This document shows positions 1 to 9,171 of a DNA stretch of 64,000 nucleotides, in pieces (position 1 is the stretch's first letter; every line of letters begins with the position of its first letter). The notes under the pieces are model-generated. The model saw only the letters and a list, made by a program, of their open reading frames with translations, was not told where the DNA came from and did no database searches. The DNA lies in the NCBI RefSeq assembly GCF_900110775.1, contig NZ_FOEP01000005.1, positions 186,001 through 250,000 on the forward strand, read 5' to 3'. The position numbers were made by a program, and so were the translations under genes. Source of the DNA: Thalassovita taeanensis (GTDB lineage: Bacteria > Pseudomonadota > Alphaproteobacteria > Rhodobacterales > Rhodobacteraceae).

Positions 1-713
<713 letters not shown>

Positions 714-800
714 CTATGCCGTATATGGTTTTCAAAAATTGAACTATCTTCATCAATCATGTAGAAAACATTCGTGATACAGGGATGTAAGGTGAAATCC

Positions 801-1256
801 ATGCTTGACGATACGGACCGGCGGTTGCTCAGACAGTTTCAGGCTGATCCGAACCTGTCCACGGCCGAGCTGGCGGAAAAGGCGGGGATCACGCAGGCGA
901 CGTGCTGGCGCAGGCTGGAACGGTTGCAGGCGCGCGGCGTCTTGCGGGGGCAGCAGGCGCTGATCGACTGGCGCGCGTTAGGTTACGAGGTCGAGGTGTC
1001 GCTGCGGGTGACGCTGGACAAGACCCAACCGCGCGCCTTCGATGACTTTCTGGCCGCCGCGCGCGAGGTGCCAGAGGTGCTGGAGATCCAGACCTTTCTG
1101 GGGCAGGTCGACGTGCGCCTGTCGGTCATCGCGCGCGATATGGCGCATTATCAGCAGGTCTATCGCAGCCAAATCCTGACCCTGCCGCATATTTCCGATC
1201 TGGATGCGCTGATGCATGTGGCGCGGATCAAAGAAGATCAGGTGTTGCCGGTATGA
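801..1256 (+). CDS. Lrp/AsnC family transcriptional regulator (first of a pair)
   Basis: 151-residue feast/famine regulator. It has an N-terminal HTH (DDTDRRLLRQFQADPNLST, then the recognition helix around ITQATCWRRLERL) and a C-terminal RAM/ligand-binding ferredoxin-like domain. The ATG at 801 was chosen because it begins the canonical MLDDTDRRLL helix and has AAGG about 10 bp upstream. Longer in-frame GTG starts at 774 and 792 add only non-conserved residues. Its stop overlaps the next regulator by ATGA (1253-1256), so the two are probably translationally coupled and may form hetero-oligomers. It diverges from ilvC. The effector cannot be read from sequence. Confidence 0.93.
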   Translation: MLDDTDRRLLRQFQADPNLSTAELAEKAGITQATCWRRLERLQARGVLRGQQALIDWRALGYEVEVSLRVTLDKTQPRAFDDFLAAAREVPEVLEIQTFLGQVDVRLSVIARDMAHYQQVYRSQILTLPHISDLDALMHVARIKEDQVLPV

Positions 1257-1708
1257 TCGAGCTGGACGAACTGGATCGCAAGGTACTGCGGGCGCTGCAA
1301 GAGGATGCAACGCTCAGCGCCGGGGCACTTGGCCGCCGGATTGGCCTGTCGCAGCCCGCAACCTGGCGGCGCATCAAGCGGTTGCAGGAGGAGGGGGCGA
1401 TCAAAGGCCGCCGCCTGATGCTGGACCGCGAAAAGCTGGGGTTTGGGGTGACGGTGTTCCTTGGGGTCAAGCTGGCGACCAAGGGCCGCGTCAGCCTTGA
1501 GGATTTCGAACGCGCCGTCAGCGCCATCCCCGAGGTGCAGACCGTCGAACATATTCTGGGCTTGTATGATTACCGCCTGCGCGTTGTCGCACGCGACATT
1601 CCCGATTTCGAGCGCGTGCTGCGCCGCCGGGTCATGACCCTGCCGGGCGTCGGCAACGTCGAGGCCAACGTGCTGTTGTCCGAAGAGCGGCGCCCGGGGC
1701 CGATATAA
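1253..1708 (+). CDS. Lrp/AsnC family transcriptional regulator (second of a pair)
   Basis: 151 residues, paralogous to the upstream regulator: MIELDELDRKVLRALQ, a HTH around residues 20-45 (IGLSQPATWRRIKRL), and a C-terminal RAM domain containing EHILGLYDYRLRVVARD. It overlaps the preceding gene by 4 bp and is certainly co-transcribed with it. Tandem Lrp-type genes of this kind in Rhodobacterales usually sit beside amino-acid metabolism genes, consistent with divergent ilvC. Target and ligand are unknown. Confidence 0.93.
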   Translation: MIELDELDRKVLRALQEDATLSAGALGRRIGLSQPATWRRIKRLQEEGAIKGRRLMLDREKLGFGVTVFLGVKLATKGRVSLEDFERAVSAIPEVQTVEHILGLYDYRLRVVARDIPDFERVLRRRVMTLPGVGNVEANVLLSEERRPGPI

Positions 1709-1735
1709 GGCAGATCAGGTCGCGTGGTCGGCGGC

Positions 1736-2839
1736 TTAGGCAGACCGCCGCCAGACCGTGGCCTCGTCCCGGCTCAACTCATAGCGCGACAGGACGGCAT
1801 TGGTCTGATCATGCTCAAGCTCGGGGAAAAGGCTCAGGATTTCGCCGCGCGCCTTTGCGGTGACCGCCCGCAGGCTTTGCTTGCCGGGATAAAGGCTTTC
1901 GGTCGGGCAAGCCTCGGCAAAGACGATCTGATGATCGTCAAACATGAAGTGGAAATAATCCACCTCGGCACAGGGGACGATGCGGATCGCATGGTCATCA
2001 ACCAGATGTTTGGCCGCGACCAGAACGTCGCGCTCGCCAAACAGCAGCTCGGCTTTGGGGCCGCGGACCAGCATCCGGTGATTTTGCGATACCCATAGGT
2101 CGCGCATATTACCCAAGGCACCGGCGCGGATATGGACCGGCGCAAGCTTGTCAACGCCCGGCACCGGGCGCGACCCGATCCAGCGGATCGGCTGCAATCC
2201 GTTGTCCAGCGTTGAAACCAGATCGCCCACACGCAACGTCTCGACGGCCTTCGGGCCACGATCGGTCTCGATCCAGGTGCCGCGCGTCACGCAGATCGCG
2301 GCAAAGCCATTGTTATCCGAGGCGAAATACGCGTTTGCGACCTCGGTCGTTCCGGCATCGATCATGCCATCGTGGTCGAAATCGACATCGGTATAGCGCT
2401 CAATCCGGATCGGACCCGAGGCCAGATCGTTGGCAAGGTCATATTCCGGTGCAAGCAGCAGCTGATTGAACCGCGGCGCGCCCGGATCGCTAGAGACAAG
2501 AACGTTGGCGTTGAACCGCAGATAGGTGTCGCCCAGACCCGATACATCGCCCTGAATGCTCGCCGTCTGGCCGGGGTTCATCGGGCCATAGGTGTATTTC
2601 GGGATGTCGTTGAAATAGTCAGCCGCGTTGTCATAGACCACGATACCAGTGATTGCCGACGATCCAGTGACCTCGCCATTCGCGTCAGCATTGACCACGC
2701 TGAACACGACGATATCGTCATCCTCGAACGGAGCATTCCCGCTCATGATCTCGATATAACCACCATCGGCCGAGTTGGTGTTGACACTGGGGTTGTCGAG
2801 AATTGAAAATCCGTTGATAATCAGTGTTGTATCTGGCAT
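1736..2839 (-). CDS. Hint-domain (hedgehog/intein-like) protein
   Basis: 367 residues. The N-terminal ~175 residues are acidic, Asp/Asn/Gly-rich and beta-rich in character, with DVDFDHDGMID, a calcium-binding-like loop. The C-terminal half is a Hint_2-type domain beginning at C183 (CVTRGTWIETDRGPKAVE) with VGDLV, the WIGSR strand and the SQNHRML histidine (H254). Hint domains perform N-S acyl shift and autocleavage. In Rhodobacterales they often end exported, RTX-like adhesin proteins. No N-terminal signal peptide is visible, so export by a type I system is possible but unproven. It stands alone between convergent and divergent neighbours. Confidence 0.85.
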   Translation of the reverse strand: MPDTTLIINGFSILDNPSVNTNSADGGYIEIMSGNAPFEDDDIVVFSVVNADANGEVTGSSAITGIVVYDNAADYFNDIPKYTYGPMNPGQTASIQGDVSGLGDTYLRFNANVLVSSDPGAPRFNQLLLAPEYDLANDLASGPIRIERYTDVDFDHDGMIDAGTTEVANAYFASDNNGFAAICVTRGTWIETDRGPKAVETLRVGDLVSTLDNGLQPIRWIGSRPVPGVDKLAPVHIRAGALGNMRDLWVSQNHRMLVRGPKAELLFGERDVLVAAKHLVDDHAIRIVPCAEVDYFHFMFDDHQIVFAEACPTESLYPGKQSLRAVTAKARGEILSLFPELEHDQTNAVLSRYELSRDEATVWRRSA

Positions 2840-3030
2840 ATCCGCTCTGTCCGACAGGTTTACCTGTCTTCTGTGGTCTTGGCTGTTACTGTCCCATACC
2901 TCAGTTTGGTGCTTTGCGCCATGGGAGGGCAGATTTACCTTGGGTCATTATTTAGCCACCGGCAAACTGTGACATAGCGCGCCGCGCGCTTGCACATAAA
3001 TCGGGCTATGCTACATCCTTGAGGAACGGA

Positions 3031-4179
3031 ATGAAGCAAAGGTCAAAGAACATGGCGGCGTTGCACAGCGATATCGATCCCGACGGTCTTCAGGAGTTTT
3101 CGGTGGTCTTCACCGACCGCTCGCTGAACCACATGTCGGCAGCTTTCCAGCAGGTGATGCGCGATGTGTCGGGACTGTTGAAAGACGTCTATAGCGCCGA
3201 CGGCGTGGCCTTGGTGCCCGGTGGCGGCACCTACGGGATGGAGGCCGTGGCGCGGCAGTTCGGGCACGACGCCCACGCGCTGATTGTGCGCAACGGCTGG
3301 TTCTCCTATCGCTGGAGCCAGATTTTCGAAGCAGGCGGATTTGCCGCGCAAACCACCGTGTTCAAGGCTCGCCAGACCGGCAACGGCGTGCAGGCCCCCT
3401 TCGCGCCCGCCCCCATCGAAGACGTGGTCGCCGCGATCCTTGAGGCCAAGCCCGACGTGGTCTTTGCGCCGCATGTGGAAACCTCGGCAGGGCTGATCCT
3501 GCCCGACGACTATATCACCGCGCTGGCCGATGCCGCGCATCAGGTCGGCGCGCTAATGGTGCTGGATTGCATCGCCAGCGGCTGCATCTGGGTCGATATG
3601 GCCGCAACCGGCGTTGATGTGCTGATCTCGGCACCGCAAAAGGGCTGGTCGGCCTCGCCCTCGGCCGGGTTGGTGATGATGTCGGCCCGCGCGCTGGAAC
3701 GGTTGGAGCAAACGACCTCTGACAGCTTCGCGCTGGACCTGAAAAAATGGCGGGCGATCATGGTGGCCTACGAAAACGGCCGCCATGCCTATCACGCCAC
3801 GATGCCCACCGACGCGCTGCGCGCCTTCCGCGACACGATGCTTGAAACCCGCGACTATGGCTTTGAAAAACTGCGACAGGCGCAGTGGGATCTGGGCAAT
3901 GGCGTGCGCGCGCTTCTGGCGGACAAGGGCGTCACATCGGTCGCCGCCGAAGGCTTCGGCGCGCCGGGCGTGGTGGTCAGCTATACCAGCGACCCCGATA
4001 TCCAGAACGGCAAGAAATTCGCGGCCGAAGGCATGCAGATCGCCGCTGGTGTGCCACTGGCCTGTGACGAGCCTGAAGGCTTCATGACCTTCCGCCTCGG
4101 CCTGTTCGGGCTGGACAAACTCTATGACGTGCCCGCCACGTTGGGCCGCCTTCAGACCGTGCTCGACAAGGTTTTATAA
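3031..4179 (+). CDS. Class V PLP-dependent aminotransferase
   Basis: 382 residues of the alanine-glyoxylate / serine-pyruvate aminotransferase fold. The PLP lysine is K204 in ISAPQKGWSASP. LVPGGGTYGMEAVARQ near the N terminus contacts the phosphate, and VLDCIASG is the Asp strand that pairs with the PLP pyridine nitrogen. The ATG at 3031 has GAGGAACGGA directly upstream. A TTG at 3019 and an ATG at 3052 are alternatives. The substrate cannot be fixed from sequence. The gene is monocistronic and convergent with the UbiH-type gene. Confidence 0.9.
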   Translation: MKQRSKNMAALHSDIDPDGLQEFSVVFTDRSLNHMSAAFQQVMRDVSGLLKDVYSADGVALVPGGGTYGMEAVARQFGHDAHALIVRNGWFSYRWSQIFEAGGFAAQTTVFKARQTGNGVQAPFAPAPIEDVVAAILEAKPDVVFAPHVETSAGLILPDDYITALADAAHQVGALMVLDCIASGCIWVDMAATGVDVLISAPQKGWSASPSAGLVMMSARALERLEQTTSDSFALDLKKWRAIMVAYENGRHAYHATMPTDALRAFRDTMLETRDYGFEKLRQAQWDLGNGVRALLADKGVTSVAAEGFGAPGVVVSYTSDPDIQNGKKFAAEGMQIAAGVPLACDEPEGFMTFRLGLFGLDKLYDVPATLGRLQTVLDKVL

Positions 4180-4201
4180 CCCACCCCAGTTTCTTTCTGA
4201 C

Positions 4202-4232
4202 AAAAATACTCCCGCCGGAGGCGTCCGGCGGG
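4202..4232 (-). terminator. Rho-independent terminator of the UbiH-type gene
   Basis: A 9-bp perfect stem (4211-4219 with 4224-4232, GGCG loop on the + strand). Read on the minus strand it is followed by AGTATTTTTG. It lies between two convergent genes. The tail resembles a motif that recurs at 49.1 kb. Confidence 0.75.
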
Positions 4233-4251
4233 GCCACGCGCGCCACGTTGA

Positions 4252-5457
4252 TCACGCGCGCGCGCCCAACCCCATCTGCATCATCGTCCGGCGCACCGGG
4301 GCCAGCGCATAGATTGCATTCAACCCCATCGCCCGCATATCGCGCAGCGGTTGCGCCGACAGCATCGAGGCGCGGTTCAGCAGGTCAATCCCGGCCACGC
4401 GCGCCTGCACTTCGGTATGGCGACGGCGGTGGAACGCGTCCAGCATCTGCCGGTCACCCAACCGCTCGGGCGCGGCCTCGGCCAGTTCCAGCAGAACGCG
4501 CATATCTCCAAGGCTCATGTTCAGCCCCTGCGCCCCGATCGGCGGCACCACATGCGCGGCCTCGGCGATCAGCGCCACACGCTCGGCGGACATGCGTTCC
4601 GCCACCTGGCTGATGATCGGCCACGCGGTGCGCCGCGACGCCAGCGTCAGCGGGCCGAACAGGCTGCACGAGCGTTCGGTCATCGCCGCCTCGAACTCGG
4701 CCACCGGCAGCGCGGCAAGGCGCAAAACTTCGGGCCCGCTTTCCATCCAGACCACGGCCGAGGACGGCAGGCCATTGAAATCCGGCAGCGGCACCAGCGT
4801 GAACGGCCCACCCGAACGGTGGATCTCGGTCGAGACATTGCCATGTGGAATCGGATGGGTGACGGCAAAGGCCAGTGCCTTCTGGCCGTAACGGATGGTT
4901 TTGACCTTCACGCCCACGGCCTCGCGCACCGGCGAGGCGCGGCCATCGGCGGCGATCACCAGCCGACACCGGACCCTGCTGCCATCGCTCAGCCCGACAC
5001 GGGCTTCGGCCTCGCGGGTAAAGACCGACCGCGTTCCGGTGCCGGGGCGAAATTCCACCGTGGGCAGTTCGGCCAGCCGCGCCACCATTTCACGCCGCAG
5101 CAGCCAGTTGGGCAGGTTCCAGCCAAACGGCAGATCCGAAGATATGTCTGAGGCGTTGAAATCCTTGACGATTCTCGGTTCTGGCAGTGGGCCGCCCGCA
5201 TCGACGATCCGCATGACCTGCAACGGCGCCGCATGCGGCGCCAGCCGGTCCCACAGGCCCGCGCGCGCCAGAAGCGCCTGCGCCGGTTGCAGAAAGGCGG
5301 TTGTGCGCAGGTCCGATCCTTCGGCGTCGCGCTCGGTGATGGGGGGGGTTGGGTCCACGCACAACACGCTGAACCCGGCCGCGCCAAAAACCGCGGCTGC
5401 GGTCAACCCGGCGACACCGCCGCCGGACACCAGAATATCGACATTGGATTGCGGCAT
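4252..5457 (-). CDS. UbiH/UbiF family FAD-dependent monooxygenase
   Basis: 401-residue flavoprotein hydroxylase. It has the N-terminal FAD Rossmann motif SGGGVAGLTAA (residues 11-21), the mid-protein AADGRASPVRE (DG motif) and the C-terminal FAD/ribityl motif AAHVVPPIGAQGLNMSL. The family hydroxylates the ubiquinone ring (UbiH, UbiF, UbiI) at the inner membrane. The usual GDAAH is replaced by EAAH here. Which ring position is used cannot be told. It is followed by a gene for a two-helix membrane protein on the opposite side of its start, on the same strand. Confidence 0.87.
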   Translation of the reverse strand: MPQSNVDILVSGGGVAGLTAAAVFGAAGFSVLCVDPTPPITERDAEGSDLRTTAFLQPAQALLARAGLWDRLAPHAAPLQVMRIVDAGGPLPEPRIVKDFNASDISSDLPFGWNLPNWLLRREMVARLAELPTVEFRPGTGTRSVFTREAEARVGLSDGSRVRCRLVIAADGRASPVREAVGVKVKTIRYGQKALAFAVTHPIPHGNVSTEIHRSGGPFTLVPLPDFNGLPSSAVVWMESGPEVLRLAALPVAEFEAAMTERSCSLFGPLTLASRRTAWPIISQVAERMSAERVALIAEAAHVVPPIGAQGLNMSLGDMRVLLELAEAAPERLGDRQMLDAFHRRRHTEVQARVAGIDLLNRASMLSAQPLRDMRAMGLNAIYALAPVRRTMMQMGLGARA

Positions 5458-5519
5458 GGTTCGGCCCTCCTGGGTCCTTTACCTAGACCCATGCGAAGGC
5501 TGATCCAAGCGGCATCCTG

Positions 5520-5738
5520 TCACGTTCGGGAAATCATCAGCAGTACGACCCATATGACAGGCACGGCGGCGACAGCCGGCATATACAGTCCCGGCACGCC
5601 AAAGGCGAATATCGACAGCCCCCACAGCACGAGAAGCACCAGAACCACGAGCAGGATCAGCCCGTCCGGGGATTTGGAGGAAGTCGCCTTGTCTTTGGGG
5701 GCGGCATCGTGGGAAAGAGTCGGATCTGCGAGGGTCAT
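5520..5738 (-). CDS. Small two-helix membrane protein
   Basis: 72 residues: a polar N terminus of ~23 residues followed by two hydrophobic helices (LILLVVLVLLVLWGLSIFAF and LYMPAVAAVPVIWVVLLMIS). No recognised catalytic motif. It lies 62 bp upstream of the UbiH-type gene on the same strand, so co-transcription is plausible. Function unknown. Confidence 0.7.
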   Translation of the reverse strand: MTLADPTLSHDAAPKDKATSSKSPDGLILLVVLVLLVLWGLSIFAFGVPGLYMPAVAAVPVIWVVLLMISRT

Positions 5739-5829
5739 TTCATTATCCTGTTAAGAGACTTGATGAGGTTCAGATAACATTCGCAAAGATGAATGAAAGA
5801 TGCAGATTGCCGCAGCCCCGCCAATGACC

Positions 5830-6474
5830 CTAAATCAGCCGAGACAGGAAGGCGCTCAGGTCATCGGTGTGATGATGGATGTGCTCCGCCGCTTGTGGTT
5901 CGGGCGCGACGTGCACGGTCCGCATTCCCATCGCGTGGGGCGCGGACAGGTTGCGCGGGTCATCCTCGAACATCGCGGCCTTGTCGGTCGGCAACCCGTC
6001 TTGCGCGAATACTGCGACGAAGGCCTCGCGCTCGGGTTTGGGCAGAAACCCGGCATGCTCCACGCCGTACACCGCATCGAACAGCCCTGACAGGCCGCGC
6101 GCGGCAATCACCCGCTCGGCATAGGGGCCAGTGCCGTTGGTATAGACAATCTTGCGGCCGGGCAGGGCCCTGATATGGCTGGCCAGCGCGGCGTCCGCTT
6201 CCAGATGATCCAGTGAAATATCATGCACATGCGTCAGATAGGGCGCCGGATCGACATCATGTTCGCGCATCAGCCCCGCCAGCGTGGTGCCATAGCTGTG
6301 CCAGTAATGCTTGCGCAGATGGTCGGCCTTGGCCCGGTCGACCCCCAGCGCCTCCATCACATATTGTGTCATCTTGACCTCGATTTGATCAAACAGACGC
6401 GCTTGGGGTGGATAAAGCGTGTTATCCAGATCAAAGACCCAGTGCGTAACATGTGTGAAATCGGCTTTTGGCAT
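5830..6474 (-). CDS. HAD-family pyrimidine 5'-nucleotidase
   Basis: 214 residues. HAD motif I is FDLDNTLYP (nucleophile D15, acid D17), motif II YTNG, then a lysine in FLPKPEREAF and motif III MFEDDPRNL. The small helical cap and the DLDNTLYPP signature are typical of the Sdt1/Phm8-type pyrimidine nucleotidases that dephosphorylate UMP/CMP. It diverges from the GntR regulator. Confidence 0.88.
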   Translation of the reverse strand: MPKADFTHVTHWVFDLDNTLYPPQARLFDQIEVKMTQYVMEALGVDRAKADHLRKHYWHSYGTTLAGLMREHDVDPAPYLTHVHDISLDHLEADAALASHIRALPGRKIVYTNGTGPYAERVIAARGLSGLFDAVYGVEHAGFLPKPEREAFVAVFAQDGLPTDKAAMFEDDPRNLSAPHAMGMRTVHVAPEPQAAEHIHHHTDDLSAFLSRLI

Positions 6475-6579
6475 GGTGGCACGCTAGTGTGGCGCGACGA
6501 TTGGCGCAAGCCACATGGGGTTGATTGCGGAACGCGGCGGCGGATATTCTGCTGCGATTACGCGTTTGGGAGGCGAGCG

Positions 6580-7233
6580 ATGAAAGAATTCAAACCGGTG
6601 CACAAGGATGCGTATACGCTCATTCTGGAAGCCATCGACACCGGCATTTACCGTCCCGGCGACCGTCTGGTGGAAAGCGAACTGGCGGATCGGTTCGGCG
6701 TGTCGCGCACCCCGATCCGTGAGGCGTTGCAGCGGCTGGAAACGCAGTCGTTGCTGGCCCGCGACGGGCGCAGCCTGATTGTGGCCTCGCTGGATCACAA
6801 CCAGCTGAGCGAGCTTTACGTCGTGCGCTCGGAGCTGGAGGGGCTGGCCGCACGGCTGGCCGCGCGGCACGCCACCGCCGAGGAGGTCCGCGTGCTCAAG
6901 GATATGGTGGCCGAGGATCAGGCCCTGCTCGATAACCCCGCCGCGCTGGCGCGGGCCAACCGGCGGTTTCACAAGCAGATTCATCTGGCCTCGCACAACC
7001 GCTATCTTGTGCAGCAGTTGGACCTTGTGCACCGCTCAATGGCGTTGATGGCCACAACGTCGCTGGCCGCCGAAGGCCGTGGCGAGGTGGCGCTGGCCGA
7101 ACATGCCGCAATCGTGGACGCAATCGAAAAACGTGACGAGGCGCAGGCCTATGCGGCGCTGAAAGAGCATATTTCAAAGGCCTTCATGACCCGGTTGAAG
7201 CTCGATTCCGCCCGCGCGCCCCTTCTGGGCTGA
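6580..7233 (+). CDS. GntR family regulator (FadR/FCD subfamily)
   Basis: 217 residues. N-terminal winged HTH (GIYRPGDRLVESELADRFGV SRTPIREALQRLE, residues ~25-57) and a C-terminal all-helical FCD domain with metal-binding-type residues (RFHKQIHLASHN). The ATG at 6580 is preceded by GGGAGGCGAGCG. The much longer in-frame extension to 6223 lies on the complement of the nucleotidase gene and is rejected. Its last 60 bp overlap the convergent glycosyltransferase gene. Ligand unknown. Confidence 0.9.
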   Translation: MKEFKPVHKDAYTLILEAIDTGIYRPGDRLVESELADRFGVSRTPIREALQRLETQSLLARDGRSLIVASLDHNQLSELYVVRSELEGLAARLAARHATAEEVRVLKDMVAEDQALLDNPAALARANRRFHKQIHLASHNRYLVQQLDLVHRSMALMATTSLAAEGRGEVALAEHAAIVDAIEKRDEAQAYAALKEHISKAFMTRLKLDSARAPLLG

Positions 7234-9090
7234 GCTTTCGGGCAGGGAATGGCCGTGCTGGGTCTTGTCCCAGTAAAACGGCTGAAACACCAGTTCGTAC
7301 AGCGCCTTGTAGGCGGCAAAGACCCCCAGCGGGAAATAGAAATGCAGCGTCGGCACCCATTTCATCAAGTGCCGGTGCTTCGGGCCCGCAACCGCACTTA
7401 GCCCCGCGATCATGGTAAACCCTTCAACCGTCAGAAACAGCCATCCCGCCGCGCGAAGCAGTTCTGGCGTGACCACGCCGTTCAGCGGATGCGGCAGCCC
7501 CAGAAAGATCAGCCAGAACGACCACAGCAGCGGCGCCAGCAGGAACTGCGACAGGGCGGTGATGAAATGGGCCTGAAACCCCAGAAACCGCCAGACGCCA
7601 AGCTGCCGCAGCAGTTGCATCGGTGCCCGCATATGCACCAGATAGGTCACCATATAGCCCTTGAGCCAGCGCGAGCGCTGCTTGATCCACGGCACCGTTC
7701 GGCAATTCGCCTCCTCTCCGGTGGTGGTGGCAAGCATTTCCGTGCGGTACCCGTGGCGCGCCAGACGAAAGCCCAGATCCGCATCCTCGGTCACGTTATG
7801 CGCGTCCCAACCGCCCAGCTTTTCCAAGGCATCGCGGCGGAAAAACAGCGTCGTGCCGCCCAGTGGAATGGCAAACCCCAGCCGCGCCATGCCCGGCATC
7901 ATCACCCGAAACCATGTCGCGTATTCAACGGTAAAGCAGCGCGCCAGCCAGTTGTGGCGCGGGTTGTAGTAATCCAGAACCCCCTGCAGGCAGACCATAT
8001 CCGGCGGCGCATCAAGGAACCGCGCGGCGACGCGATCAATCTGGTCGGGGTCGGGGGCGTCTTCGGCATCATAGATCCCGATGATGTCGCCCCGGCAGAA
8101 ATCCAGCGCATAATTCATCGCGCGCGGTTTGGTTTTCGGCGCACCATCCGGCACCACCACGATCCGCATCCAACTGGGCAGAACCGCGCCTTGCAGCGCG
8201 TCTTGGGTCAGGGTGTCTTTCTCCTCCAGCACCAGAACCACATCCAGCAGGGCATTGGGATAGGTCAGGCGTGACAGCCGCTGCACCAACGCGCGCGCGA
8301 CCTCGCGTTCGCGGAACAACGGCACCAATATCGACACGCGCGGGCGCTTGCCCCGCGGCCCGGACATCGGCACATCCTCGGGTGTCGCCCGACGAAAAAG
8401 CGCCGGCACGAAGTGCGCAATCATCGAGGCGGATTTCATCACCGTCGCCACAATCAGCGTCATGCAGGTCCACAAAACGAGCGCAAGGAACGCATATTTC
8501 GGCGCATAGGCCGCCGCAGACGCAGCAACCGCGATCAAGGCCAGCGTTTTATACTGCCGCGCCCGTGGGTTCCTCCCCCAGCCACGGCAACTTTCGTGAT
8601 CCGGCACGCGGGCCGAGGCCGCAGTGGTCAACTCATCGCGAAACTGCTGCGCGATGCAGGTCTGGATCGCCTGTTCGGTCGCCAGCACCGGCTGCAACAT
8701 CTGCCAGTCCTGCGGCAGCACGGTCGCGTCGGTGTCAAAACTGTGGGGGCGACAGGTGGCGACATAGATCACGCCCCCTTCGCGCCACAGCGGCACAATG
8801 GCATGTTTGAGGCAAAGCCTCGGGTCGATATCGCGCAACAGATCAGGGTCGGGCTGCAGCGCGTCAGCGGCAAGATATTGCAGGCCCAGCCAATCCGCCA
8901 GCGCCGCCTGCGCGTCCTGCGGGCTCAGCACGCCATCAGCCACCAGACCATCGGCCAGCGTGCTGTCAGCATTGCACAGCCCGGCATTGGCCTGCAGTAA
9001 CTGCGCCGGTACAAGGCACCCGCGATCAATCAGGTGTTGGCCAAAAGACCGATGCGTTTCCCGCAGAAATATGCGTTCGGCAATAGCCAC
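7174..9090 (-). CDS. MshEN/GspE-N domain fused to a membrane family-2 glycosyltransferase
   Basis: 638 residues. Residues ~1-150 look like a type II secretion ATPase N-terminal (MshEN/GspE-N) domain, a module that can bind c-di-GMP. Residues ~183-220 form a pair of membrane helices. A GT-A glycosyltransferase domain follows, with DAED (341-344), TEDADLG (434-440, catalytic base) and QRSRW (471-475), the processive cellulose-synthase-like QxxRW motif. Several C-terminal helices follow. It probably polymerises or exports a polysaccharide at the inner membrane. c-di-GMP control is inference from the N-terminal module. It is downstream of carA on the same strand (81-bp gap). Confidence 0.88.
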   Translation of the reverse strand: MAIAERIFLRETHRSFGQHLIDRGCLVPAQLLQANAGLCNADSTLADGLVADGVLSPQDAQAALADWLGLQYLAADALQPDPDLLRDIDPRLCLKHAIVPLWREGGVIYVATCRPHSFDTDATVLPQDWQMLQPVLATEQAIQTCIAQQFRDELTTAASARVPDHESCRGWGRNPRARQYKTLALIAVAASAAAYAPKYAFLALVLWTCMTLIVATVMKSASMIAHFVPALFRRATPEDVPMSGPRGKRPRVSILVPLFREREVARALVQRLSRLTYPNALLDVVLVLEEKDTLTQDALQGAVLPSWMRIVVVPDGAPKTKPRAMNYALDFCRGDIIGIYDAEDAPDPDQIDRVAARFLDAPPDMVCLQGVLDYYNPRHNWLARCFTVEYATWFRVMMPGMARLGFAIPLGGTTLFFRRDALEKLGGWDAHNVTEDADLGFRLARHGYRTEMLATTTGEEANCRTVPWIKQRSRWLKGYMVTYLVHMRAPMQLLRQLGVWRFLGFQAHFITALSQFLLAPLLWSFWLIFLGLPHPLNGVVTPELLRAAGWLFLTVEGFTMIAGLSAVAGPKHRHLMKWVPTLHFYFPLGVFAAYKALYELVFQPFYWDKTQHGHSLPESSAQKGRAGGIELQPGHEGL

Positions 9091-9171
9091 AATATCCCGC
9101 CCTTAACCAATGGTTAGGGCGAGACTGTCACGCACAGGTTAATGTGCAGTTAAGGATGGGTTAACAAAGGC

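Noticed and set aside
6223-6579. 119-residue extension of the GntR regulator
   Set aside because: Lies on the complement of the HAD nucleotidase; the internal ATG has a clear GGGAGG site.
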